NCBI GenBank assembly: GCA_030374765.1
Contig: JARGXX010000071.1
Location: 1,488,001 to 1,552,000, forward strand
Length of the DNA stretch: 64,000 nt
Source: Agarophyton chilense
Lineage: Eukaryota > Rhodophyta > Florideophyceae > Gracilariales > Gracilariaceae
Reading direction: 5' to 3'
Made by a program: the position numbers and the translations under genes. The notes beneath the pieces are model-generated. The model saw nothing but the letters and a program-made list of their open reading frames with translations, did no database searches and had not been told where the DNA came from. Shown here in pieces: positions 34,601 to 44,059 of the stretch. How positions within the stretch are numbered: position 1 is the stretch's first letter; the number at the start of each line of letters is the position of its first letter.

Positions 34601-37370
34601 CACTGTTTACGTTCAGAAATTCCTTGGCATCATCGGAAAAACTACGGTTCGTTGCTCCGTTGATAATATCTGACGGTCCAAGTTGACATGCTTTGGCCTC
34701 GATTACTTTGTCTGACCTGATTTTCCTACACAACGAAACCCTAGTTGTGTCGAAATCTCGGCAAGGTGGTGCTACTACTTGCTCGGAAATATCTTCCCGT
34801 ACCACAGAGAAAACTTCAAAGCCAACCAGTTCACAAAAACGTTGGGTTTCTTCTTCATCCTCAAAGCATAGGCTCTTGGTAAGTGTGCCGATCGAAATTT
34901 CATCTCGGCTATTTGTGCTGCCATGTGTCGCATTCAGCAGCCGGAGAGCCTGTGCTCTCATTTCGGTAAATCTCGAATGCATTAGACATGCCATCAGATA
35001 CGATGCCTTTCGAACGCAAAGGAAGAATTTGACGGGGTTGACAAATTGTCCTCCTGCAGCCTTAACGACTTCCAAAGCAAACCTCACAGGGGCACTCTGA
35101 CGAACATCTCTGGCAAAGGCTGTCCAGAGTTGAACGCACGTCTGAGGGTCGGACAATTGTGTTAGGATATAGTAAGCTTGCATTTCCGGTTCGTTCGGTG
35201 ATGTCGCCAGTTTGTGTTCCCTTCGCAAATCATACATTTCCCGAAGTGAAATCAAACACTTATCAAGCTGCTCCAGGTTCTGCTTTGAAGAGAATTTTTC
35301 CGGGTTTGTGCCGAATAGCCGATGTTCTGACATAATGTGAAAACGAACACTCTCTTCATGTATCTTGATACAGCACTCATCCTGCAACCCTTGCAAAGTG
35401 AAGTCCTGTCGTATCGACCGTGTTCTGTCTCTTACGAAGTTGTGTACCTCATAAAACTCTGCGTGCTTAGAGTTACAAATCTGCTTTAAGTGATCCATTG
35501 TCCTTGCAAGAACAGAAGGCGGTCGCACTTCCTCAGGCTTTTGCTCTTCACTTATAGCTGCTGAGCGCCTATACTTCTTGACAGCGTTTTTCGGATCTGG
35601 TTCTGATCCAGGTCCGTTCTGTAACTCGAAAAGCGAAATGTCCCTTTGCTCCACTCTAGCTTCGAACTCGGACAACGGGCACATTTTCTGACACACCCCC
35701 ACGAGCTGCTTTGCATCTTGTATGTCCATCTTCTTCCCTACCTTTCGCCATTGTTCACTCTCTGACATGGTGCTTGATTGCTGTGGTCCGTACTTTGGAA
35801 GTTTGGCGTCCACTTTGCTTTGCTGTGCATCGGATTGTGAATTCTCGTACTGCTCTTCAGAGATTATGTCTCGTTTCTGCTTCTGCTGGAAGCGCTTCTC
35901 TCTGCGAGCTTCTTGCTGTCGCTTCCGTTCCTCAATTCTGGCAATCTCTCGTCGAAGCATCTCCATTTCTCGGAGTCGTTCTTCTTCCAGCATTTTTTGC
36001 TTACTTTCCTTGCGAGACGCCCGCCGTGCTGCGCTAGCTGCCTTTTCCTTTTTCTGTACCACATCGTCATCATCTACTTTTGTATCATCGAGATAAGAAA
36101 TGTTCAGTCGTTTGTCATTGAACTGGGGTTGGTTTTTCAAGAGTATTTCTGCGGCCTCTTCGTCCCACAAAGTAATAATTGCTACTCTTTCCATTCCATC
36201 GGAATTATGTCTTTGCGTTAACTTAACGTCAGCAACAACAACTCCGAAACCTTGCAGCACTCGCTTTATCTGCCTTCCAGATCCAAGTCCCCTTGGTATG
36301 TGAGTGAAAATTAGCTTAGGAAGATTGCTTTCTTCTTTTCGCCTCTCCATTCTTTTGCTTCGTGAATCCTTTCGTAATCCGTATGGTTCATAAAATTCCG
36401 CATTCAGTACTATTCCGTTGTATACGCGACCTTTTGAGAGGGCAAGAGAGGCTTCTTGCTCTGATTCGAAAGTGACAACGGCTGTCCGATTAGCTTCTTT
36501 CTGTTTAGATCCTCGAAGGCTAACATATGAAACAGTTACAGGTAACCTTTCGAAATGTTCGGATACAGCTCGCGTTGAAAACAAAGATACAGGCACTGAT
36601 CTAATGAACAACGATAGGCGCTCACCTGTGTGAGCCTTCACTTTTCCTTCAGAATCATCCCCCTTCCAGGACTGATTATTGAAATGCTCCCTTTCTGGAT
36701 CTGGCCACTCATCAACTTTATCTTGGTTCCATGAGTTGCCGAATGATGTAAATTGCTTGCGAGGCGCCAACCCTTGGTTTCCTTGTGACCCTCCGGATGA
36801 AGCAGCTGGTTGGTTGCGCCGATTCTTGAAGGGATACTTCGGGGGTTTGGCAGCTTCGCTGGGGTTTGGGAATGCAAAACCCGTTTCCGCAGAGTTTCCA
36901 GGGATTTCAAACGCTGTTTCAGAGGCGAACCCTGTAACATTTGCATGAAACAAATCCATCCCTTGTGGGGCAGAAGCGGAAAAGACGTTCGCGCCTCCAC
37001 TGTGGTGGCGTTGCAGTAGGTGCGCAGCGAAAGAATTCGGGGCGTTTGGGACAGAAGCCGGAGCCTCTTGCCACTGCTGACTGGACGCATATTGCGCTCG
37101 GTTTCGAGCTCGTGCATCAGCGAAGGGGTCTTCATACTGTTGCGTATCGAAGACGTCCTCAGGCTCTGCAGCTTGAAATTGAAATGGATTCGGATTGGAA
37201 AAGGCATTGCGGCTTCGCTGCGGACGACTTCCGCCCCGACCGCCTCTCGAATATACGGGTGTGATTTCATCGGCAAAGGGATCTTCGGCTTCTTCTTCCT
37301 GGGCCGAATCGAATTTACGTTCTCTTCCTGGCCATGAGTTGCTCATATGTCCCTGTCTTTCGGGCTGCAT
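31674..37370 (-). CDS. SAC3: SAC3/GANP-family mRNA export factor with two RRM-like domains
   Basis: A single open frame of 1,898 aa from ATG at 37370, with no intron. The SAC3/GANP core spans about residues 555-860: LVGVCQKMCPLSEFEARV opens it, then HNFVRDRTRSIRQDFT, and YILTQLSDPQTC follows. In yeast and animals this protein is the scaffold of TREX-2, which couples transcription to mRNA export at nuclear pores. Before it lie two RRM-like folds (about 252-327, RLSLFIRSVPVSLFS; and 351-427, KLIFTHIPRGLGSGRQ) and a highly charged coiled coil (440-500). The N-terminus is Asn/Phe/Pro-rich with two DPFAD motifs, compatible with pore or disorder functions. A second charged helix lies near 1,230-1,310. 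The C-terminal third resembles the GANP tail only loosely. Long and intact, probably functional. Confidence 0.9.
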   Translation of the reverse strand: MQPERQGHMSNSWPGRERKFDSAQEEEAEDPFADEITPVYSRGGRGGSRPQRSRNAFSNPNPFQFQAAEPEDVFDTQQYEDPFADARARNRAQYASSQQWQEAPASVPNAPNSFAAHLLQRHHSGGANVFSASAPQGMDLFHANVTGFASETAFEIPGNSAETGFAFPNPSEAAKPPKYPFKNRRNQPAASSGGSQGNQGLAPRKQFTSFGNSWNQDKVDEWPDPEREHFNNQSWKGDDSEGKVKAHTGERLSLFIRSVPVSLFSTRAVSEHFERLPVTVSYVSLRGSKQKEANRTAVVTFESEQEASLALSKGRVYNGIVLNAEFYEPYGLRKDSRSKRMERRKEESNLPKLIFTHIPRGLGSGRQIKRVLQGFGVVVADVKLTQRHNSDGMERVAIITLWDEEAAEILLKNQPQFNDKRLNISYLDDTKVDDDDVVQKKEKAASAARRASRKESKQKMLEEERLREMEMLRREIARIEERKRQQEARREKRFQQKQKRDIISEEQYENSQSDAQQSKVDAKLPKYGPQQSSTMSESEQWRKVGKKMDIQDAKQLVGVCQKMCPLSEFEARVEQRDISLFELQNGPGSEPDPKNAVKKYRRSAAISEEQKPEEVRPPSVLARTMDHLKQICNSKHAEFYEVHNFVRDRTRSIRQDFTLQGLQDECCIKIHEESVRFHIMSEHRLFGTNPEKFSSKQNLEQLDKCLISLREMYDLRREHKLATSPNEPEMQAYYILTQLSDPQTCVQLWTAFARDVRQSAPVRFALEVVKAAGGQFVNPVKFFLCVRKASYLMACLMHSRFTEMRAQALRLLNATHGSTNSRDEISIGTLTKSLCFEDEEETQRFCELVGFEVFSVVREDISEQVVAPPCRDFDTTRVSLCRKIRSDKVIEAKACQLGPSDIINGATNRSFSDDAKEFLNVNSDGEINKRTNGGKLQEAIFAPQNLLQQPNAIGIRAPRKRETKSFLSKIEGNASDDGNLGYVSWNERPSKLNVQASEKGERGSSLDPISHVGGISASRQSCGEETPLHDMVKPSMSTRSARSINESMVTQIDDKQTSTEANPTAFQENVYNSGKLISSVQHATDTHLSAAIHIHKRKADRLGSDVPSASPANSNAASSSLNLFGDSHIPSNTSKGVGEHDANICQQNVVEPLTTERAEKQASHLTLEQQGGQVKSVDPRSAKDVSGKSEIERERDDQKRLRERASKVVEERQRVVAIARKTREDRYKRRCEEVLKEFAMYAKHIERSLETVNAVLRSLNAEEMSRSDGLNTCHSGFELLDRSVSLIKGAEDFLEGAKGWSWEGKEFPQSPFVAISELREKGRAAWEKMRECRKELLLKSPEAFEDAEYVRKGFENRKQMRDMPLQLEMFLKKMADRIPISSLPTNKPVQSPGLEVDTVFQTLKRRGVLQWQAVIVGEQQKSFGSNAITTAWLRSRLGEKLRGNEMVINARNKDLVQYPCLSILQMDSQDDLPVTASTIIWSMDGSSGESGFQEEQKIIEECLHTLHSQSRAVLKPPPFLILVCFNSKGPMSPGLKAKLDQGCSSPWSMFLLNQGLVCGVRSVALSREIVMELAEDCQFTKDIQESVTSHQRLSMSHGVDTQLHRLDERLVEVGNNAWMDVLDRQLSRSYHSNKCSELVDVIRNINKKWQRVAESVSNTAKTWPVELTQHRVHFAEVGAELMQRLKLPTPTERDGQSYAGYLRLLCTEAGIAFPRLQHDGFKGLAEFCRSMGFIMPRIVSSLLRDLKDVKVPFSRIIQGEEARSRVRRLNLLFSTVFADDGNSKGRDVGDRNKNDSNLGKRYRNDVDNAKEGVRQKELGSPSRRRRLSLIEEYRGGGETPKRRYSLPWKTFGSQTWSERLEFMVAEAEAFGNEIDSTIELLKKRRRLTQSERSLIVSR

Positions 37371-38733
37371 TTTAGCACTTTCAACGAAGAATGACTATTA
37401 TTCACAGTTCACAGTATTGAGGAAGATGTTCTGAACAGGCTGTGCAATTTACGACACGGATGGTTGAGATCTCTGAAGGCCGTTGGGTCGCAGAGGCATG
37501 CAACCGCATATTACGAGTACATGGGAGCCGATAGTGCTTTTACACTTGTTCGCGCCGAACTCCTTTCCAACAAAACTTCATCATCTCGGTGTCGGGGTGA
37601 TGCAATCCTCATAATTACTTGAAAGTCTTTGCTATTCTGATTTTATATTTCACCAAAAAGACTAAATAATTAGGTTCTTTTTGCAGGACCTGTCACACAG
37701 ACGTGTCAAAGGCCACCTCCGTCTGACAAAAGTATTTATTTAATGACACGATTTGGGAGGTGACATCTTGCAGATTTAGGGGTTTTTGGGGTTGTTTGCA
37801 CCTGTCACCCCCCGAATCGCACTAACCTTATTTAATACGGTTCTAGCTTTGACAGCAAGGCGTTTCACGCGTTCCAGGACCGAAGCAGGGCGCGGCAACG
37901 CGGCAACGCTGAGCATTTCTGCTTTGCCTTCCCGCTCTGCTTAGGGCGGGAACCTTTCGGATTCTAGAGCAAGCTGTAGCCGTAGTGTAGGGAGGGGAGG
38001 CTGGGAAAGAAAAGAGAGACAGACAAAAAGCAGCTGTCGAAAGCACGCGGCGTCCAAGAGCGACTTTGATCGATCGCGATGGGCCGTCGAGCTTCTCGAC
38101 GGCGATCGTCGCGATAAGATCGAAGTCGCGCTTGAGCATTGAAATAAATTCTTTTCCGCGTGCCTCGAAACCCTACTCATCCCTCCGACAAAAACTGCAA
38201 AAAGTGAAGAATGGAGATGGCGTGTGGTTGACGCAGAGCTCAATTCCGAGCAAAACCTGGTTACCCAATGTTTGCCCTTGTCCTTTGCAACTACGCTTCA
38301 CTCGCCGTCACGCACTTCGTTAAACGTTGATTGCTCTGGGCTCTTCAGCACGATTGGATCAGGACAAAGGTGATTCGAAAGTTTAAAGCACCGCCGGAAC
38401 GCGCGATTGATGGAGATTTCGAATTAAATTTAAAACCAGAGAGAACACCCAATTGACCTGTGGAAAGCATGCCGCATAATTCCAGACTGTAGCCACCAAA
38501 GTGCGAAGCGCTCCGGCTACTTAGGTTACCGCAACCACCCCATACAATTGGTTACGCCCGGCTTGCATTGCCGTTAGCAACCAACCCTCCCTTCGCTGGT
38601 AGTAAGCCACCGCCCGGACCCTTCATTGCCTCACCTTGCTACTTCAAGCGCCCCGTGCCTCTCGCCCATCTTCAGCGCCGCAAGGCGTAGCTGCATGGTT
38701 AACTTTCGTTCGTAAGTCTTCCGCAATCGCTCT
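37371..38733. other. Divergent intergenic region between SAC3 and the coiled-coil gene
   Basis: No gene seen. The two neighbours are transcribed away from each other, so promoters of both must lie here. It contains a strong inverted repeat at 38054-38136, listed separately. Confidence 0.55.
38054..38136. repeat. Imperfect inverted repeat (hairpin) upstream of SAC3
   Basis: The left arm GCGACTTTGATCGATCGCGA (38060 on) and the right arm ending GATCGAAGTCGC (38129) are reverse complements with a few mismatches. They meet around GTCGAGCTTCTCGAC. Outer bases (CAAGAG and CTTGA) extend the pairing, so each arm is about 35-40 bp with almost no loop. Confidence 0.7.
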
Positions 38734-40353
38734 ATGCAGACACTCGCGCCGTGCGAAGGACCATTAAGCCCAGTTCTCACAAGTCTCCGAGAAGTGCCGA
38801 AAAGGCCGCGCCTAATCATTGTTTCACCTGCCATAGCCATGCCTGCTACCGAAAATGTCCTTGTCATGGATGATTGCTTTGGAAATTCCCCTCCACCGGA
38901 GACAGAGAGCGAGCTTGCCCAGTTCGAGCACCTCAAAGCTTCAGAAACTATTCCTGGGGGTCAACATTTTGATGGCGGAAGCATAGATTTAAATGAGTAC
39001 AAACGCCAACCAAATGGGCGCCAACAAAGCTCTCCGCTTACGGATGCGGCCGATTTTTCGCAATCTACAATTAAATCAGGGGATCCGGAGGATGTGACCC
39101 AACAGTCTGAGCCGCCTGAACAACCTGAGCCGCCTGAACAACCTGAGCAGCCTGAACAACCTGAGCAGCCTGAACAGCCCCAGCAGCCTGAACAGCCCCA
39201 GCAGCCTGAACAGCCCCAGCAGCCTGAACAGCCCCAGCAGCCTGAACAGCCCCAGCAGCCTGAACAGCCCCAGCAGCCTGAACAGCCCCAGCAGCCTGAA
39301 CAGCCCCAGCAGTTTGAACAGCCCCAGCAGCCGGAGCAAACCGATCAGCCTGAACAGCCCCAGCAATTTGAACAGCCCCAGCAGCCGGAGCAAACCGAAC
39401 AGCCTGAACAGCCCAAGCAGTCCACGCAGCCCGAGAAGCCTGGTATACACGTGATTGCGAAAAAGACTGAACCGCGTTCATCTTCGATCCCAGTCATCCC
39501 AAGCTTGGACTCGAATGTTCGATACTTTGACTGTTCAACTTGTCAGTCGTTGAGGGGCGAAAATGATCGACTTACCCGCCTCGTCGCGCGCTTGCGAATG
39601 CAGATAAGTGAAGTTCGTGCCACCTCACAAACACATGGGCAACGTCTTCTAAGGGCTGCGTATCAAGACAGAATTAGGGAAATGAACAATGAACACGCGC
39701 AGCAGACTACCGAACTGCTCAATAGACAGAAGGTCTGTTTTGAGGAAGAGCTAGAAGCTCTCGAGAAAGAATCGCATGCCGCAATACATGCACTCCATTC
39801 TCAGCTAGAACTGGAGCGTATGGAGAAGGAAAAAATGAGTCGCGCCTTTGCGAACGAACGCGACGAAGCTATAGAAAAAACAAATATAACCATGCAAGCT
39901 GTGCAACGCAAACTAGCTCATCTACATGCTAAAGTTGTCAGATTGGAACGACAAAATGCAGCACTTTCAGCCTCCCACAAGGAAAAGCAAGTAATGGTTG
40001 AAGTTTTGGCCTCCGCTACTGCTGCTAGAGATGTTGATCGTCGTGAAAGAGAAATGGTATCAAAATCAGAGCAAGATGAGCGTAATCGCAAAAACATGTT
40101 GATCGACAGTATGCACACCGAAATTAAGCAGTTACGTGCTCGTCTATTAGAAGAGACAGAGTGCCGGAGAGCTTTGCTCAGCAAAATAGAGGAGATGCAT
40201 AACGAAAGAGAGCATGAAATGGAGAAGCATGCGGAAGATCTTGCAGACTGCAAGAACCAATCACAGAAGGAGAGCGACCGTCTTGGGCGTCTTTTTGCCA
40301 GTGTCATCCAAGATTTCGCGAACGTTCAATCTGATGTATCCACGAATGACTAA
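38734..40353 (+). CDS. Coiled-coil protein with PEQPQQ tandem repeats, unknown function
   Basis: 539 aa from ATG at 38734; a second ATG at 38839 is also possible. The N-terminal 125 residues are unremarkable. A Pro/Glu/Gln repeat region follows (about residues 127-230), at first PEPPEQ-like and then at least eight near-perfect copies of PEQPQQ, with PEQTEQ and FEQPQQ variants. After a CSTCQ pair of cysteines the rest (about 275-535) is a long charged heptad-like helix (ENDRLTRLVARLRMQISEVR, KLAHLHAKVVRLERQ), typical of a coiled coil. No catalytic domain is visible and I do not recognise a family. A structural or tethering role is only a guess from shape. The frame is intact and the sequence outside the repeat is not compositionally odd, which supports a real gene. 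Confidence 0.75.
   Translation: MQTLAPCEGPLSPVLTSLREVPKRPRLIIVSPAIAMPATENVLVMDDCFGNSPPPETESELAQFEHLKASETIPGGQHFDGGSIDLNEYKRQPNGRQQSSPLTDAADFSQSTIKSGDPEDVTQQSEPPEQPEPPEQPEQPEQPEQPEQPQQPEQPQQPEQPQQPEQPQQPEQPQQPEQPQQPEQPQQPEQPQQFEQPQQPEQTDQPEQPQQFEQPQQPEQTEQPEQPKQSTQPEKPGIHVIAKKTEPRSSSIPVIPSLDSNVRYFDCSTCQSLRGENDRLTRLVARLRMQISEVRATSQTHGQRLLRAAYQDRIREMNNEHAQQTTELLNRQKVCFEEELEALEKESHAAIHALHSQLELERMEKEKMSRAFANERDEAIEKTNITMQAVQRKLAHLHAKVVRLERQNAALSASHKEKQVMVEVLASATAARDVDRREREMVSKSEQDERNRKNMLIDSMHTEIKQLRARLLEETECRRALLSKIEEMHNEREHEMEKHAEDLADCKNQSQKESDRLGRLFASVIQDFANVQSDVSTND
39109..39430 (+). repeat. 18-bp coding minisatellite (PEQPQQ)
   Basis: Tandem CCTGAACAGCCCCAGCAG units, nearly identical in DNA as well as protein between about 39160 and 39310, with degenerate edges. 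DNA-level identity points to recent expansion by slippage or unequal exchange. On the opposite strand it yields spurious Leu/Phe/Gly-rich and Ala/Gly/Val-rich frames. Confidence 0.9.
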
Positions 40354-41876
40354 CTGTATTCTTGAGTTTGTATCACGCATCTTACTCGAGGATTTTGGAA
40401 GTGCGGAACTTTTCACATGAGTTCATCGGGCTTGGAGAAGAAGCACAACTGCCGGCCGAACATGTGTATATCAGTAGATTAGAGCTTAAAAAAGTATGTG
40501 ACGACTTCATAACTGTTGTATAGACTTAGGCTTCGGAACAATCGTTCTGTGGAGATTTTAAACCGAGTACTACGCTACCAACGATTTATGATTTACGGAA
40601 TGCCTTTCGCGATCATGCTCATTTTTCGGCCTACGGGATACGACTCGGCCCGAGCGGGAAGCCCTGTCCATGTTTCTACAATCGCACGTTGCTGTCGTTT
40701 GCACAGCGAAAGATGCTAAAGCTCTCACAGATTTCAGCAACGTTTGTAAGCATATTGGGTAAACTGTTTCCGCGAATGCAGGCCTACCATACCTGCTCTT
40801 TTGCTCTTATGCTCTCAATAGAGTGTGCAGGTTTTTTACTCACGGAAACAAAAAGTGAGAACCTTCGCGAGACCTAAAGCACGTCATGCGCTTTGGTGAA
40901 AATTTTGCCCTGTATCTACAGTTTCTCAAGGAGAACAAAGAAATATATTTCAAAACAGAAAGAGAGAGAAACGCAGAGTTGGATTGTTTTTGTTCTGTAA
41001 TCCAATACGCTGTCTACTTTTCTCGGAACATATGTATTCAAAGAAACCGAAACGAAGGATGACGCGAGCAATATCACTTTGGATTCTTAAGCGAAGCAAT
41101 GAACTCAGTACAACGAACCCTATTTGTGTGTATTGTGACATAAAAGCGTATCTCGGCCAGGAAAAGCACTTGCTTACGACATAATGGCATGCAGGAATGA
41201 CAAAAATGAACCGATATAGTGCCAGAGCTTTCGGCCTTAATGAATACCCTCGAGCCGTCGATTTGTTACCGATTGCCGTTGCGGGCATGGATAGGACGTC
41301 GATAAAATAGCTCTTACTATACGTAGCTGCACGAACGCAGTAGGGCAAAATGTTACGAGCCCCCCATCGGAACACGATCCTACAACTGGGTTCCCTGAAT
41401 TGTTCTTCGAATATGGTGCTTCCATAGAGCTCACGGACTGGGGTCCCCCAAGGATTTCCTCGAAGGAAATGCGCTTGGATCTGATGTCGATGGGAGGATA
41501 CGCGCTGACTCTTCCACCTTATTTCGCCGATTGTACGACTTGTACGTTGTACGGGAAAGGCGTTTGATTTCTTTGGCGACAAAAATATGGTTCATGCGAA
41601 GAACTTTCTCATGGTGTATCTCTTAGCTGACAATCTCATGAGAATAGATGTCAGTACTTCAAAAAATAGGGCGAAAGCGACAGTCGTCAGGGACAAAACG
41701 TTTTTTTAGTTGGATACATTTTACGGACTGGTTCTTTTCATATGAACTCTTTACCATTCTTGTCAGTGCTTCGAATGTAGAAGCCCATGTGTTTAGCGTG
41801 ACCGGTTTTGTAGATGATGGCCGTGGTTTAGAGGGTAGCTTTGAAGGTTATCGGGTCATAAGCTTCTTCTACTAGG
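40354..41876. other. No recognisable gene
   Basis: A 210-codon minus-strand frame (40950-41582) lacks any known domain. The opposite strand holds only fragments. It could be the lost upstream part of the decarboxylase pseudogene that follows, but I could not align it. Confidence 0.4.
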
Positions 41877-43058
41877 GCCACAAACAAGGAGAGAGCTTAC
41901 AAGCTGCCATAATGTACATGCTTTAGTTTTGTCTGGTGCAACACCGGTTTGGGTAGCCCCCCCGATATGACTCACAATATGATCTCGTGCACAGCATTAA
42001 GGCGGAGGAAGTAACAGCGGTGCTAAGCCAGCAGAATGGCGAGGTAGACGCAGTACTACTCGTTTCGCCAACATATCACTGAGTATGCCCAGACATTGAG
42101 GCAGTGGCAAAGGTCGTCAAGAGTTTGGTGCCAGGCTTAATGTAGACGAAGCTCTTAGGGCCCACTTGAACTTTCACAATCTCTTGCCGAAGTCTGGAAC
42201 CGATTCCAAAGCCGATATTGTTGTCCAGAGTACTAATAAGACACTGACAGCCATGTCACGAGCGGCTATGATGCTTGTTCGAAGATCATCCTTTGTATGG
42301 ATCGAATCAGTGCCCCTCTTCAACTGGTCCAAAGCACGAGCCCGAATTATTTGCTCCAGGGCATCTTTGGATGGTGCTCGCGCTGTAGTGGAAAAAAAAG
42401 GAGAAGCCTTAATGTCACAAACTGTAAGTCTCGTCGAGCGTTGTGGGAATCGAATTGCCAACATTTAAGGGTTTTGAAGTGTTGGGTATCAATGGTTCGG
42501 GATTAGGAAAGGACAGACATCATGTTTACGATTTGGACCCTACCAGAGGCTACCGTCCTGTTACCCGCGGGAACACAAGGTTACGACCTCGACGATTTGT
42601 GATATCTCAGTTTGATGTCTACGCTGAGCCATCACTCTGTCATTTAAAGTCGCATTTTCTCCCGGAACAACACAAAATGAGGCCGATGTATTTGTAAGTG
42701 CACTATCCATGTACGATACCACCACACGCACTAAAAGTGCATCGATACCCATACCGACAACGGCCTGGAAGAGATACGATGCTTCGAAAAAAGAAAGTGG
42801 GATATCTCCGCAAGAGGCTTTCTTTTTTGATTCTTTCGGAATGAGCACACAAGATGATATCGGTCACATCAGTGTCGAAACACTTTGTCCTTTCCCTCCA
42901 GGAATCCCGCTAATTATTGTCGGTGAGCGAGTGATCCAAGAAAGCATTGATGTTCTCAGGCAATTCTAAAGTCCGACGGAAGCATTTCTGGAGCAAGTGA
43001 TGAAACGCTTTCCGCGATTCAAGTCGACACTACATGACCAGGAATTTCGTCTCAGTTA
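41877..43058 (+). pseudogene. Orn/Lys/Arg decarboxylase (PLP fold-type I) pseudogene
   Basis: Fragments in three frames read in family order. Near 41935 LSGATPVWVAPP leads to YDSQYDLVHSIKAEEVTAVL, then DAVLLVSPTYH followed by a stop. From about 42140 LNVDEALRAHLNFHNLLPKS runs into DIVVQSTNKTLTAMS, where the Lys of the STHKTL-like motif is the PLP-binding residue (here Asn replaces the His). From 42443 comes IELPTFKGFEVLG, then YDLDPTR. From 42709 the C-terminal domain ends in ISVETLCPFPPGIPLIIVGE, the usual CPYPPGIP-like motif. Such enzymes decarboxylate basic amino acids to polyamine precursors. Several frameshifts and stops kill it. The N-terminal part is not identifiable. The tail overlaps the 3' end of the uL11 gene region. 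Confidence 0.8.
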
Positions 43059-43568
43059 TCATGAGGCATTCACTTCATTCGCGAACTCTCTCCCTTCCTC
43101 TTTACACGGAAACATTTTTTGTTGATCAGTGGGCTTCTCTACTTCGATTCCGCAGTTTCTGGCAGTGGTCATGATGGATTTGCACAAGGCCTCTAAAGAA
43201 AGGTGTGACAGATGTATATCCTTCTGTTTCAATTTCGCAATCTCATAGACGTGCTTAAGGCACACGGACCCAACCACTTCGTTCCCGGGACTTGATGCTC
43301 CCTTTTCCACACCAGCAGCTCTTTTCAGAAGATGTGACACAGGAGGAGAGCGGATGTTGAAAGAAGCGGATCTGTCTGTGTACGCTGTAACTTTGGTGGT
43401 AAGTGGGGTTCCGTCTACGTAGTGAGCGGTAGCAGCATTGAAATCCTTGCAAAATTGCATGATGTTGACTCCCATCTGGCCTAAGCGTGGACCGACAGGT
43501 GGTGCTGGTGCAGCCTTCCCAGCCGGTAATGTGAATTTCAAGACCTGCTTTACCACTCTTCGTGCCAT
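43059..43568 (-). CDS. Bacterial-type ribosomal protein uL11, probably mitochondrial
   Basis: 169 aa from ATG at 43568. Near the start it has LPAGKAAPAPPVGPRLGQMG and VNIMQFCKDFNAATAHY, the diagnostic N-terminal domain of uL11. The C-terminal rRNA-binding domain follows (SFNIRSPPVSHLLKRAAG, then the KHVYEIAKLKQKD helix). uL11 forms the L7/L12 stalk base and the GTPase centre of the ribosome. The protein starts directly at the mature-like sequence without an obvious long targeting peptide, which is common for mitochondrial uL11. Red-algal plastids usually encode their own copy, so mitochondrial use is more likely. A short charged tail of about 20 residues extends beyond the bacterial length. 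Intact. Confidence 0.92.
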   Translation of the reverse strand: MARRVVKQVLKFTLPAGKAAPAPPVGPRLGQMGVNIMQFCKDFNAATAHYVDGTPLTTKVTAYTDRSASFNIRSPPVSHLLKRAAGVEKGASSPGNEVVGSVCLKHVYEIAKLKQKDIHLSHLSLEALCKSIMTTARNCGIEVEKPTDQQKMFPCKEEGREFANEVNAS

Positions 43569-44059
43569 GACGAGAATTTATCTTTTCTTCGTCGCAGCCC
43601 CGTCGCTCTCAGCATTGAATCTTGAAGCTGCCAAAGAGCTTTAACCGTGGAGGTATATGGATGAGGCACGTCTTAGTGCTCCCTGCAGAAGATCTCTACC
43701 CTTTCTACGTGGAAGGGCGGAAAAAACGGGTTGCGTACTGCGAGCAATAAGATGTCGAGGTACGACAAAACTGTTTTAGCCCTGTAGTGCTGAAGTGATG
43801 ATTTGTTTAAGGTTTCATTCAGTGATGAAACGTGGCAGACATTGGTAGATCTGCCACATACAGTAGGAGCCGTCACCAAACCATCACCGAAAGTAACCGT
43901 GGTGAGCGCCCTTTGTGGACTGAATACCTCTTTCTCTGGTCTTTACTTGTCGTCGTCGTCGTCGTGTTCTTAAGTACAGTACTGCTTCTCACTGTAATGC
44001 TGTTTGACATTCAAAAATGTGATGCAGCAAGAGATGGAGATGTTGCCTGACAGTCCCCG
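43569..44059. other. Short intergenic spacer upstream of uL11
   Basis: No gene recognised. It contains a short CGT triplet run near 43946-43963. Confidence 0.4.

Noticed and set aside
39071-39481. Ala/Gly/Val-rich and Leu/Phe-rich minus-strand frames
   Set aside because: Mirror images of the PEQPQQ repeat.
40950-41582. 210-codon minus-strand frame
   Set aside because: Unusually long for the region but without recognisable domain, repeat or neighbour logic; reported only as unexplained sequence.
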